Source of the DNA: CALLJL01 sp964627255
GTDB lineage: Bacteria > Acidobacteriota > Aminicenantia > Aminicenantales > CALLJL01
Assembly (NCBI GenBank): GCA_964627255.1
Contig: CAZVIN010000125.1
Span: 1-24,040, forward strand
Length of the DNA stretch: 24,040 nucleotides
Direction: 5' to 3'
The notes beneath the pieces were generated by a model, which saw nothing but the letters and a program-made list of their open reading frames with translations, was not told the origin of the DNA and did not search any database. Positions 1-7,939 of the stretch are shown piece after piece. Made by a program: the position numbers and the translations under genes. Position 1 is the first letter of the stretch. Each line of letters begins with the position of its first letter.

Positions 1-2055
1 GAAAAGCAAGCGAAAATACTTAAAGAGGGAAAGAAGGGCATAACGGAGCTTCTTTCTGAATATCAGTCTATGATAGACAAGAATCCAAAGAACCCTCTGC
101 CCTATGTTCTGGCCGCTTCTGTTTATTGGCGAGAAGAATCCCGACACCTATACGAAAAAGCCCTTGCGATATCACCTAAATATGGACTGGCTCATCTGGG
201 ACTGGCGCGATTTTTCATGCGCTATGATAACAGCGAAAAAGCTCTTGAACATTATAGAGAGGCTTTGGCGTCTATAAGAAAGAATAAAGATATTCGTCAT
301 GAAGCGTTACGGGCTGCTATCGCCGCGTCAAACTTAGAAGAAGCTGAACAAATGGCGGAAGAAGACGCTGACTTAAAACGGGAGATTGTTAATATATTAA
401 TTGATGAGGGGTTTATAGAGGAAGCTGGAAAGCGGCTGTCCCTCTATGGCTTTGACCAGGATGAAAAGCCAGCCTCGGTCTATCTCAAGGGGAGAATGAT
501 TTATGCTAAGGGAGAGAAGGATAATAAGCCCGAACTTATTTCTCAGGGCCTGGATATACTTCTTGATTCTTGGAGAATGGATCCTTCGCCTATCTATTTC
601 TATAAGCTTATTTTCCCCAGAAGACCTCTTACCCAGCTTTTGAGCAAAGCCCGGCGTACGGAGGATTTAAAGAAAGTAGTTATAAAAGGGTTGGAAATAT
701 ATCCAAAGGAATTCTCGCTTTATCCTGAACTATGGAAAATCACTTTTGCCGAAACCAAAGAGAATTATGCTTTAGCCAGGCAATCAGTATCGGGCGAAAT
801 TGAAGCGCTATTAAAAAAATATCCAGCTGACCCTGCTCTTTATAGCGCCGCGATAGAGGGTTACAAGATGGTCGATGCGCCCGAGGAAGTAGAAAAGATA
901 CAGAAAGCTCTGTTAGAAAAATTTCCTTATTCTCTTCAGGCCCAAATAGTCAGGCAAGCTCTGATTTATCAAGAAAAGGACCTAACTAAGAGGATGGAGC
1001 TTTTTGCCAAATTTATCCAAGATTTCCCCAATTATCCATATGCTTACCAAGGATATTTTAAAACTGCGGTGGAACTTAAAATTTCCGACGAGGACCTCCT
1101 CAAGTTGGCCGAGGCTTTTCTAATAAAGGATAAAGGAGACCATTCGCTCCAGGCTGTGGTCGAGGAATTTCTTAAAAGAAAGACTTATCTTGACCGCGTT
1201 GAGAAATGGCTGGCCGATTCAGGCAAAAATCCCGACCTGATTAACAACGCCTGGGATGTGAGGATACTGAACTTAAAGGCAAGATTACTTTTGTTTCAAG
1301 GAAAGGAGGATGAAGCCGAACTAATCTTGAACCGGCTGATGAATCTGGAAGTTGCTGGTCTAAGTAATGTCGATAAGGGAGCGACGAAACTTTACTTGGC
1401 TGAAGTATATGAGGCGAAAGGAGATTTCGGTAAAGCTCTCGACTTATATGCCCAGGCTTATGCGCAGAGTCAGCATTATCTGAAAGAAGCAGGAGAGAAA
1501 TTTCAAAGGCTTTATCGCCAAAAGTATGGAAGCGAGAAAGGAATGGAAGCATTCCTTTCTCGCCATGAACAAATCTATCAATCAGAAGAAGCGGTGGGAA
1601 CCATTGGCATTGAACGAGGTACCAGGCTAAATGAGCCAGCCCCTGATTTCGAATTAAAAGCAACCAACGGCCAAACCGTCAGGCTATCGTCTTTTAAAGG
1701 GAGGGTAGTAATCCTGAACTTTTGGGCAACATGGTGCGGGCCATGCAATCTTGAGTTACCACATCTTCAGGAATTCTATGATAAACATAAGGAACGCAAT
1801 GATGTAGCTCTTCTGACAATAAGCACAGATGAAAATAAGGCCTTGGTAGAGCCCTTTTTGCGCAAAAAAGGATTTACCTTCCCGGTTTTATATGACGATG
1901 GCTTAAGAGCCCAATTTAAAGTAAGAGGAATTCCTACGACTTTTATTATCGACCCCTCAGGCAGGATAAGAGTGCGCATGGTTGGATTTAATCCCAATGA
2001 ACCTCTCGTTCCCTACTTAGAAAAGCTTGTGAATGAGTTTAGGAATCAAAGATAA
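1..2055 (+). CDS. TPR-repeat protein with C-terminal TlpA-like thioredoxin domain (5' end outside window)
   Basis: The frame is open from base 1, so the ATG at 70 is probably internal and the true start lies upstream of the window; 684 residues are visible. The N-terminal three quarters is helical, with tetratricopeptide-like repeats (alternating small and aromatic residues, for example GLAHLGLARF near the start and ALDLYAQAYAQS later). The C-terminal ~150 residues form a redoxin/TlpA domain with the active site WATWCGPC (about residues 575-582 of the visible part) and the cis-proline loop RGIPTTFIID. Family knowledge: TlpA-like proteins are exported thiol-disulfide oxidoreductases, usually reductants of periplasmic partners. 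The TPR part would bind a partner (inference). A signal peptide cannot be seen because the N terminus is missing. The next gene starts 83 bp downstream on the same strand and a second TlpA-like gene follows that one. Confidence 0.9.
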   Translation, partial: EKQAKILKEGKKGITELLSEYQSMIDKNPKNPLPYVLAASVYWREESRHLYEKALAISPKYGLAHLGLARFFMRYDNSEKALEHYREALASIRKNKDIRHEALRAAIAASNLEEAEQMAEEDADLKREIVNILIDEGFIEEAGKRLSLYGFDQDEKPASVYLKGRMIYAKGEKDNKPELISQGLDILLDSWRMDPSPIYFYKLIFPRRPLTQLLSKARRTEDLKKVVIKGLEIYPKEFSLYPELWKITFAETKENYALARQSVSGEIEALLKKYPADPALYSAAIEGYKMVDAPEEVEKIQKALLEKFPYSLQAQIVRQALIYQEKDLTKRMELFAKFIQDFPNYPYAYQGYFKTAVELKISDEDLLKLAEAFLIKDKGDHSLQAVVEEFLKRKTYLDRVEKWLADSGKNPDLINNAWDVRILNLKARLLLFQGKEDEAELILNRLMNLEVAGLSNVDKGATKLYLAEVYEAKGDFGKALDLYAQAYAQSQHYLKEAGEKFQRLYRQKYGSEKGMEAFLSRHEQIYQSEEAVGTIGIERGTRLNEPAPDFELKATNGQTVRLSSFKGRVVILNFWATWCGPCNLELPHLQEFYDKHKERNDVALLTISTDENKALVEPFLRKKGFTFPVLYDDGLRAQFKVRGIPTTFIIDPSGRIRVRMVGFNPNEPLVPYLEKLVNEFRNQR

Positions 2056-2138
2056 GGGAGGTTTTAATTAATAAAAAATCAAAAAAACTGATTTAGGAAT
2101 TTAGAAATTAGAAATAGGAAAAAAGGAGGTTTAGGAAC

Positions 2139-5100
2139 ATGAAAAGATTATTGGTTCTTGTTTTGGGGCTTTCTTTAGTCTTGATTTCCTCAAACTTACT
2201 TCTGGGACAAAGGCTGACCGGTGTTATTAAGGGTGAGGTGCTGGATTCGGAAGGGAACCCACTCCCGGGGGTTACGGTAACTGTTGAGAGTCCCCAATTT
2301 CTGGGTAAGAGGTCTTATGTAACTTCCCGGGATGGGCTATTTTCTATTCCGAATCTTACCCCGGGAACCTACACCGTAACCGCGGAACTGACAGGTTTTA
2401 AAACAGTAAAAAGAACAGGAGTGATAGTCAGCGCTGATATGACGGTGGTGATTACATTGAAAATGGAAATGGCGACTATTCAGGAAGAAATTACAGTAAC
2501 GGCTCCTTCGCCTATGGTGGATGTGGAGTCGTCAAAGGTTAGCACCAGGCTCGATTCTTCCAAGCTGGAAAATGTTCCCTTGCAACGCAATCTTTATAGT
2601 CTGGTGGAAATGGCCGCGGGAGTTGTGGGTGAAAGTACAGTAAGCGATACAACTTCTATAGCTGGCTCAACTGTAAGATCCAATGTTTATGCAGTTGATG
2701 GGGTTATGATTAACGACCCGATTACTTTTTCGCGTTTGACGAAAGTTAACTATGACAATATTGAAGAAGTTGAAATTATTACTGGGGCAAAACCCGCCGA
2801 GGTTGGTTTTGCCAGCGGAGGCTATGTTAATATTGTTACGCGTTCTGGAGGAAATAAATATACCGGAAGTATTTTTCTGCAATATACAGGGGATGAATTT
2901 CGAAAGAATCTAATTCCTGACGAACAGGTTATGGCTGTAGGAGGAAATCCTCCAACTTATGATAAACATAACATTGACATCTCTTTTAATTTCGGCGGGC
3001 CAATTATCAAGGACAAGCTGTCATTCTTTTTGAATATAAGACGCTATGAGCTTCTGCAGACGGGAGGATTTGTTCCTTTTACTGACCCGTTGGGTCGATA
3101 TCATGATGTTTATGATTACGTCGCTCAAGACAGATATGGGAGTTTAAAATTGACGTGGCAAGTAGTTCCAAAGCTAAAAATAAGCGGATTAATCGATTTC
3201 ACTCAAGAATATAAACCAATTGGACTACCTCCCTATTACACAAGGCCAAAAATTTCGACATACAGACAGGATAACGATAGAGGAATAAATTTTTCTAATA
3301 TTATTGAGTGGATTATCAATCAAAACACTTTTGTCGAAGCAAAGATAGGTATTAGCTACCGCAATACGCCCTACTTGCTGCAAAAAGAAGCCGAAGATAT
3401 GCCTTTTTACAGTGACAGCGCCACCAATTACTGGTTTGGTTCCTACACAATTGCGCAAAAATATATCAGGTCACGAATTAATCCCACAGCCACCTTTACT
3501 GCTTTCCGAGAAAGCTTCCTTGGCGCTAATCATGAGATCAAAGCTGGTTTTGAGTACGAGCATGCCTATCAGAGGACAGATTGGTGGAAGAAGAATCCAC
3601 TCCTTTGGTATTATTATAATGGTGACCCTCACCGGTATGTTACAACTAACCCAATTATGGGTTATATCGCTGCTTACGTTACAGGACAGGAAGAAGGTTC
3701 AAACGTAGGGAAAGATGATTTATGGAGGATTGCATTTTATGTAAGAGATAATGTCACTATAGCCAAAAGACTGACAGCGAATATCGGCTTTCGCTACGAT
3801 GAGTCTCACGCCTATAAACCAAAAATGGTTAAAAAAGGAGTAACCGCGCAGCTCCCCTTGGAATGTCCCGGCTTGTTCAACACACTGGTGCCTGACCTGT
3901 TTTCCCCCACTGACCTGAATGTTCCGGCAGTAAAGGACCTGATTGCTTGGCGTGATATAGCTCCGAGAATTGGATTGACTTACGACCTATTCGGCAACAG
4001 AAAAACAGCCCTTAAAGCTTCCTTCTCTCGGTATGTTGAATATTTATTGCTTACGTCCATTAACTACCTAAATCCCTTCGGGACAAAGTCCGTAACTTTT
4101 TATTGGTACGATAATAACAAGAATAATAAACTGGACCTGCCGCCTGTTGATAGCTACACCGTGGTTAGCCGACCAGTTATCGAGCCAGATGTAGAAGGTT
4201 GGCGTAAGAAGGTATATAAAGACTTGAAGGCGCCTTATACCAATGAATATATCTTCGGAGTGCAACACGAACTGGCTAAAGATTTTAGTATAGAGCTCAA
4301 TTATATATATAAAGACGCCAAGAGAATTGTGGAAGACGTAGATATTGTTAATCCCTTGAATGGCGATATGTGGATTCCATATACGGTCAGGGATCCGGGT
4401 TGGGACAAGAAATTTGGTACAGGCGATGACAAAGACTTAACTGTCTATATGCTGGCTAAGGAAAAAGCGGGCGTCCCTTACAAGCAACTCCAAAATGTGC
4501 CTCAGGCTAAAAGGAAATATCAGGCTTTAGAATTCATTTTCAATAAGCGCATGTCAGATAACTGGCAATTAGGCGGTTCTATTGTTTACTCCAAACTTTA
4601 TGGTAATTATTTTGGTGGTGGAGCCTCCCCTGTAGGTTATATGAGTTATTATGATAGCCCGAATGACTTGGTGAATAAAGAAAATTCCCGGTTGGATTTT
4701 GACCGACCGCTCGTTATCAAAATGTACGGAACAGTTAAGCTTCCTTGGAGTTTTTATTTATCGGGATACTACTCACACTACGACGGCAACCCAATAGCTC
4801 GGACGCTATACGTCTATTTTCCATCTAAATATCAAGGCTATACGCCTTATTATGTAAGCGCTTCAGTTACCGGTGAGAGGCAGGGCGACCACAGATACCC
4901 TGGCACAGATAATCTCGATTTGAGAATAGAAAAAGAGTTTGACCTAAATAAAATCGGGTTGTATGGAAGATTCAAGGTGAGCATTGATATTTTTAACGTG
5001 ATGGGAAATACAAGTGATAGTATATCCTGGGTGCCATCGGGGTACATATATGCCGACGGAAGCTATGCTCCATTTACCACCTACGGAAAAGTTTACGGAT

Positions 5101-5147
5101 TTTATGGCACGCGTTCTTTCTTTTTCAATCTACGATATTCTTTCTAA
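2139..5147 (+). CDS. Oar-like TonB-dependent outer-membrane receptor with carboxypeptidase-regulatory-like domain
   Basis: The ATG follows a strong ribosome binding site (AAGGAGGT, 9 nt upstream). Residues 1-24 are a signal peptide (KRLL, hydrophobic core, small residues before GQ). Residues ~28-110 form a carboxypeptidase-D-regulatory-like beta sandwich (GEVLDSEGNPLPGVTVTV ... PGTYTVTAELTGF). A TonB-box-like stretch (EEITVTAP, ~117-124) and a plug domain follow (VDGVMIND; EVEIITGAKPAEVGFASGG). The remainder to residue 1002 is rich in beta strands with alternating aromatics and ends in LRYSF, a typical outer-membrane barrel C terminus. Family knowledge: such proteins are active-transport channels energised by TonB-ExbBD; the Oar branch is also linked to protein secretion or adhesion. 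The substrate is unknown. It lies between two TlpA-like genes on the same strand, which suggests a shared envelope function, but nothing in the sequence names a ligand. Confidence 0.93.
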   Translation: MKRLLVLVLGLSLVLISSNLLLGQRLTGVIKGEVLDSEGNPLPGVTVTVESPQFLGKRSYVTSRDGLFSIPNLTPGTYTVTAELTGFKTVKRTGVIVSADMTVVITLKMEMATIQEEITVTAPSPMVDVESSKVSTRLDSSKLENVPLQRNLYSLVEMAAGVVGESTVSDTTSIAGSTVRSNVYAVDGVMINDPITFSRLTKVNYDNIEEVEIITGAKPAEVGFASGGYVNIVTRSGGNKYTGSIFLQYTGDEFRKNLIPDEQVMAVGGNPPTYDKHNIDISFNFGGPIIKDKLSFFLNIRRYELLQTGGFVPFTDPLGRYHDVYDYVAQDRYGSLKLTWQVVPKLKISGLIDFTQEYKPIGLPPYYTRPKISTYRQDNDRGINFSNIIEWIINQNTFVEAKIGISYRNTPYLLQKEAEDMPFYSDSATNYWFGSYTIAQKYIRSRINPTATFTAFRESFLGANHEIKAGFEYEHAYQRTDWWKKNPLLWYYYNGDPHRYVTTNPIMGYIAAYVTGQEEGSNVGKDDLWRIAFYVRDNVTIAKRLTANIGFRYDESHAYKPKMVKKGVTAQLPLECPGLFNTLVPDLFSPTDLNVPAVKDLIAWRDIAPRIGLTYDLFGNRKTALKASFSRYVEYLLLTSINYLNPFGTKSVTFYWYDNNKNNKLDLPPVDSYTVVSRPVIEPDVEGWRKKVYKDLKAPYTNEYIFGVQHELAKDFSIELNYIYKDAKRIVEDVDIVNPLNGDMWIPYTVRDPGWDKKFGTGDDKDLTVYMLAKEKAGVPYKQLQNVPQAKRKYQALEFIFNKRMSDNWQLGGSIVYSKLYGNYFGGGASPVGYMSYYDSPNDLVNKENSRLDFDRPLVIKMYGTVKLPWSFYLSGYYSHYDGNPIARTLYVYFPSKYQGYTPYYVSASVTGERQGDHRYPGTDNLDLRIEKEFDLNKIGLYGRFKVSIDIFNVMGNTSDSISWVPSGYIYADGSYAPFTTYGKVYGFYGTRSFFFNLRYSF

Positions 5148-5279
5148 AACCAACTCGATGGGGTGCTATTGATCACACATTTATGGAAGAGGGTGCATTC
5201 TTAGAAAAATAAATAGAATTAACTTAAGTGTCTCTTAGCTGCAAATAAAAAACAAAAAAGAATTTGCGAAGGAGATAAG

Positions 5280-6485
5280 ATGAAGCGTCTATTAACAATT
5301 ATCATAATATTATTTGCTATTTCAATGCCGGCTTTTGCCCAAACTAACTCTCCGAGAGAGGCCTATTATAAGTTCGTCCACGCCAGAGATGAATTGTCGA
5401 AGAAATTTCCTATCGGGGAGGAAGCGGGCAGGAAAGCTTTCACGGAAGCCCTTAATCCCTATCTTGCTGAGCTAAAAGCAGTGGCCGAAAAAGCTAATTT
5501 GGATGAGTTGCGTGAAGACGACCTTTTTTATTGTGGCATAATAGCCAGCTTTACCTCGCTGGAAGAAAAGTCGGTTGAGTCATTTAAGCTCTATCTAAAG
5601 CGTTTCCCCAGAGGGTTATTTGTTTCTTTAGCCTCGCGTGAATTGCTTAAAAGGCTTGCAATGATGGACAGGATGGAAGAGGCCAAGGAGCTCTTGCCTC
5701 GCCTTCAAGCTGATAACCTTGATGCCTATTTTGAAGGTATTAGCTATATCGTTTGGGGTTATCAAGGCAAGAACGACCTTGCTGCTGCTCTCGAAATGTA
5801 TCAAATGATTCTTAACGAGACAGTCCGTCGCAGCGGTTTCGAACCATTGCCCACATATCGAATTGCCAGACTTATTCCTTCTATGGCGGAGATCATGAAA
5901 AAAATGGGGAAAGAAAAGGAGGCCGTTGAGATATTTCAATCAGCTCTGCCGAAACTTTCCGCCTCCCCCGAGATTCAAAAGCAAATAGCCACAGTTATCC
6001 AGGGAATGGAGATAATTGGCAAGCCGGCACCTGAATGGAACATAGATAAATGGGTAAATGGCGAAGGTAGGAAGCTTTCGGAAGTTCGAGGGAGGGTAGT
6101 CCTTATAGATTTCTGGGCAACTTGGTGCGGACCATGTATTGCCGCCTTTCCAGACTTAAAAGAACTCCAAAATAAATTCAAAAACAGAGGCCTGGTTATT
6201 GTGGGTTTAACTAAGTATTACGGCCAATATAAGAACATGAGGAACTTGAGCAAGGAAGAAGAAGTAAAAAAAATAGAAGAAGATTTTGTAAAGGAGCATG
6301 CTCTCACCTGGCCCCTGGGAATAGCTGAGGGCGATAGGCTGTTTCAGGATTACGGGGTTACCGGCCTGCCCACAGTATTCCTTATTGATAAAAAAGGAGT
6401 GGTAAGGCTAAAAATCATTGGCCACAATGAAGATAATAAAAGCAAATTAGAAAATATGATTAGTCTGTTGCTTGAGGAAAAATAA
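5280..6485 (+). CDS. Exported TlpA-like thiol-disulfide oxidoreductase with helical N-terminal region
   Basis: The 401-residue product starts at an ATG preceded by GAAGGAGATAAG. Residues 1-20 are a signal peptide (MKRLLTIIIILFAISMPAFA). Residues ~25-245 are helical and TPR-like. Residues ~250-401 form a TlpA/redoxin fold with active site WATWCGPC (279-286) and the cis-proline segment GVTGLPTVFLID. The family catalyses thiol-disulfide exchange in the periplasm, usually as a reductant. An acidic and lysine-rich insertion (LSKEEEVKKIEEDF) after the second strand is larger than in minimal TlpA. The gene follows the Oar-like receptor by 132 bp, and the architecture parallels the gene at 1-2055, so the two may be diverged paralogues around the receptor (inference). 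The physiological substrate is unknown. Confidence 0.9.
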   Translation: MKRLLTIIIILFAISMPAFAQTNSPREAYYKFVHARDELSKKFPIGEEAGRKAFTEALNPYLAELKAVAEKANLDELREDDLFYCGIIASFTSLEEKSVESFKLYLKRFPRGLFVSLASRELLKRLAMMDRMEEAKELLPRLQADNLDAYFEGISYIVWGYQGKNDLAAALEMYQMILNETVRRSGFEPLPTYRIARLIPSMAEIMKKMGKEKEAVEIFQSALPKLSASPEIQKQIATVIQGMEIIGKPAPEWNIDKWVNGEGRKLSEVRGRVVLIDFWATWCGPCIAAFPDLKELQNKFKNRGLVIVGLTKYYGQYKNMRNLSKEEEVKKIEEDFVKEHALTWPLGIAEGDRLFQDYGVTGLPTVFLIDKKGVVRLKIIGHNEDNKSKLENMISLLLEEK

Positions 6486-6588
6486 AAGAGATTATTTAGT
6501 TTTACAGCGTAACCTATCAAAGCGAATCGATAATGAAGCGGCAATGTTTTCATATCAAAATGGGAAGCTAAGGACTTGTTTATTAAAA

Positions 6589-6726
6589 TGCATATTCCAA
6601 AGGAACCCGGCCGGGTATTCCGACAGAAGCCAGCCACTAAGATCCAAAGAACATGCCTAACGTCTCTACGCTGCGACAAATGGCCGGCTCCGTTCGGCTT
6701 CGGTGGCCGGAATCATTGGAATGCAC
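6589..6726 (+). mobile_element. Short IS21-ended non-autonomous element, copy A
   Basis: This 138-bp segment matches 20193-20331 on the same strand and 7808-7925 on the opposite strand. The left end has two tandem subrepeats beginning ATTCC and containing GAAxCCGGCC-like cores (6593 onward and 6617 onward). The right end, GGTGGCCGGAATCATTGG followed by AATGCAC, is the inverted counterpart (GTGCATTCCAATGATTCCGG). Multiple short terminal repeats of this type are characteristic of IS21-family ends, recognised from family knowledge rather than a database search. No transposase lies inside or nearby. It occupies most of the gap between the TlpA-like and DsbD-alpha-like genes. No convincing target duplication is visible. 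Confidence 0.7.
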
Positions 6727-6768
6727 ATCAAAAAATGAAGAAATAAAAATTCTTATGGAGAGGTATAA

Positions 6769-7257
6769 ATGATGAGAACCAAAGCGGTGGTACTTATATT
6801 TCTCCCTTTTTTAATTACAGGCATAGGTTTTGGCGAAGAAAAGAACAAAGATGATGTTATTACTTTGAGAATCATTGCACCAGAAAGTGGTTTAATAAAA
6901 GGAAGACCGAATATAGTTAATTTTGAGATAGAAATAAAAAGGCCATATCATATTAATTCTGAACAGCCCCAAGGTGATTATTTGATACCGGTTTCTCTAT
7001 CCTTTAATCAGAATGAGGGAATAAAAATTAAAAAAATTACCTTCCCCAAACCAACGTTTAAAAAGTTCAGCTTTTCCGATTCGCCCTTATCTATTTATGA
7101 AGGGACTGTGGCCTTAACAATCGATGTGTCCGTGGGCGCCACATACAGGAAAAAAGAGGTTATTTTATCGGGCACATTTCATTATCAAGCTTGCGATGAA
7201 GAATCTTGTTTGCCGCCGACGGACTTACCTTTTGAATTTAATCTCAAGATAAAATAA
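6769..7257 (+). CDS. Stand-alone DsbD N-terminal (alpha, DsbC-like) domain protein
   Basis: The 162-residue product has a signal peptide (residues 1-22, ending GIGFG) and an immunoglobulin-like beta domain. The segment YQACDEESCLPP (Cys142, Cys147) is the hallmark of the DsbD alpha domain, where the pair accepts electrons from the DsbD transmembrane part and passes them to periplasmic partners. The beta (membrane) and gamma (thioredoxin) domains are absent and no separate CcdA-like gene is in the window, so the electron donor must be encoded elsewhere or may be one of the TlpA-like proteins (inference). The GGAGAGG ribosome binding site lies 5 nt before the first of two consecutive ATG codons. 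It completes a run of redox genes on this strand, although the IS21-ended element separates it from the preceding gene. Confidence 0.85.
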   Translation: MMRTKAVVLIFLPFLITGIGFGEEKNKDDVITLRIIAPESGLIKGRPNIVNFEIEIKRPYHINSEQPQGDYLIPVSLSFNQNEGIKIKKITFPKPTFKKFSFSDSPLSIYEGTVALTIDVSVGATYRKKEVILSGTFHYQACDEESCLPPTDLPFEFNLKIK

Positions 7258-7416
7258 ACTCCCTACGCAATTTATCGGCAAACTTTATGACTGAAAAAAG
7301 ACAATTGATTCCTTATGATAGTATTTCTGTTCAATATAAACTCAGGAGTGGGCATAGATAGTTAACTCAGCCTAAATACATCGGAACAAAAACTGGCATG
7401 GCCCGAATCTATCAGC

Positions 7417-7444
7417 CTGCCAGAAAAAAGGATTGCGCTATAAA
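7417..7444 (+). promoter_or_regulatory. Stable-RNA-type promoter in front of the truncated tRNA
   Basis: A -10 element TATAAA (7439-7444) is followed by a G-rich discriminator (TAAGGGCGGG). A weak -35 candidate CTGCCA (7417-7422) lies 16 bp upstream. The same -10 and discriminator precede the intact tRNA-Arg near 15479. G+C-rich discriminators are typical of stringently controlled tRNA promoters. If active, it would transcribe a tRNA half and the short ORF downstream. Confidence 0.4.
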
Positions 7445-7520
7445 TAAGGGCGGGAGGGTAAGTAAATAGACCTTTGTGGGGGCGCCGCTTTAGCTCAGTG
7501 GACAGAGCGACAGACTGAAA
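7431..7520 (+). repeat. Duplicated tRNA 5' flank plus tRNA 5' half, copy 1
   Basis: The stretch beginning GATTGCGCTATAAATAAGGG here is nearly identical to 15471 onward, including GTAAATAG and CCTTTGTG, and continues into an identical D arm (TAGCTCAGTGGACAGAGCGA). Similarity stops inside the tRNA anticodon loop. The acceptor-stem bases differ between copies. The shared flank means a tRNA promoter region was duplicated, or that it is a conserved tRNA promoter type in this genome. Confidence 0.75.
7484..7520 (+). pseudogene. Truncated tRNA gene, 5' half with GAA (Phe) anticodon
   Basis: The bases can be read as acceptor 5' strand GCCGCTT, TA, D stem GCTC with loop AGTGGACA and GAGC, a linker G, anticodon 5' stem ACAGA, and loop CTGAAA with GAA at 7517-7519. 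The next bases (TGCGTT) cannot pair with ACAGA, and no T arm or AAGCGGC acceptor partner occurs in the following 700 bp. The gene is therefore broken just 3' of the anticodon. The D arm is identical to the intact tRNA-Arg at 15525, but the anticodon and acceptor fit a tRNA-Phe. It is almost certainly not a functional tRNA. Confidence 0.65.
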
Positions 7521-7709
7521 TGCGTTTTATAAATGAAGAGCAGAATTATTGAAAAGGCTAATAATTCCCTTTATTATCGATAAGTTATCATTGTTTCTGA
7601 TTCAGATTCTGTTGGTCGATTTGAGGTCTTTTTAGCTATCTATGGGAAACTATTTGGACGCGAAATTTTAGTAAAATAATGGAGCTTCTGAATAAAGAAG
7701 GAGGTTATA

Positions 7710-7769
7710 ATGGTTAAAGAATCAAACTCAAGCTACGGACTGGATGCGATATATTGGCTAAAAAAATAA
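7710..7769 (+). CDS. 19-codon ORF with strong ribosome binding site
   Basis: AAGGAGG lies 5 nt before the ATG, one of the best ribosome binding sites in the window. The ORF encodes MVKESNSSYGLDAIYWLKK and stops. I recognise no family. The size and the aromatic C-terminal half (Tyr, Tyr-Trp) could suit a leader peptide, a small toxin or a modified-peptide precursor, but no modification enzyme is adjacent. It may equally be the 5' stub of a gene lost when the neighbouring IS21-ended element (7808-7925) arrived. It lies downstream of the tRNA-type promoter at 7417-7444. Confidence 0.3.
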   Translation: MVKESNSSYGLDAIYWLKK

Positions 7770-7807
7770 CAGCGCCATAATTAAAAAAGCAATAATAATA
7801 GTTCGAT

Positions 7808-7925
7808 GGCGTATTGCCAATGATTACGGCCATCGAATCTAAATATAAGGGGCCATCTATTGGAGCCTAGCGAGACTGGGCATGTTCTTAGTATCTTAGT
7901 AGCCGGCTTCCCTCGTAATATGCAC
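7808..7925 (-). mobile_element. Short IS21-ended non-autonomous element, copy C (inverted, one subrepeat shorter)
   Basis: Read on the minus strand, the segment starts GTGCATATTACGAGGGAAGC, continues with ACTAAGATACTAAGAACATG, and ends TGGCCGTAATCATTGG then CAATACGCC. These blocks align in order with copies A (6589-6726) and B (20193-20331). At 118 bp it is about 20 bp shorter than the others, and the difference corresponds to one terminal subrepeat. It is the most diverged copy and the only inverted one. No transposase is present. Confidence 0.65.
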
Positions 7926-7939
7926 CAAAAATCATTTTT

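Noticed and set aside
6472..6660. 62-codon plus-strand ORF
   Set aside because: It overlaps the end of the TlpA-like gene and runs into the IS21-ended element; its translation is a product of the repeat, not a protein.
7484..7925. Split or intron-containing tRNA
   Set aside because: No 3' anticodon strand, T arm or AAGCGGC acceptor partner could be found in the 700 bp after the truncated tRNA, so an intron or local split gene is not supported.
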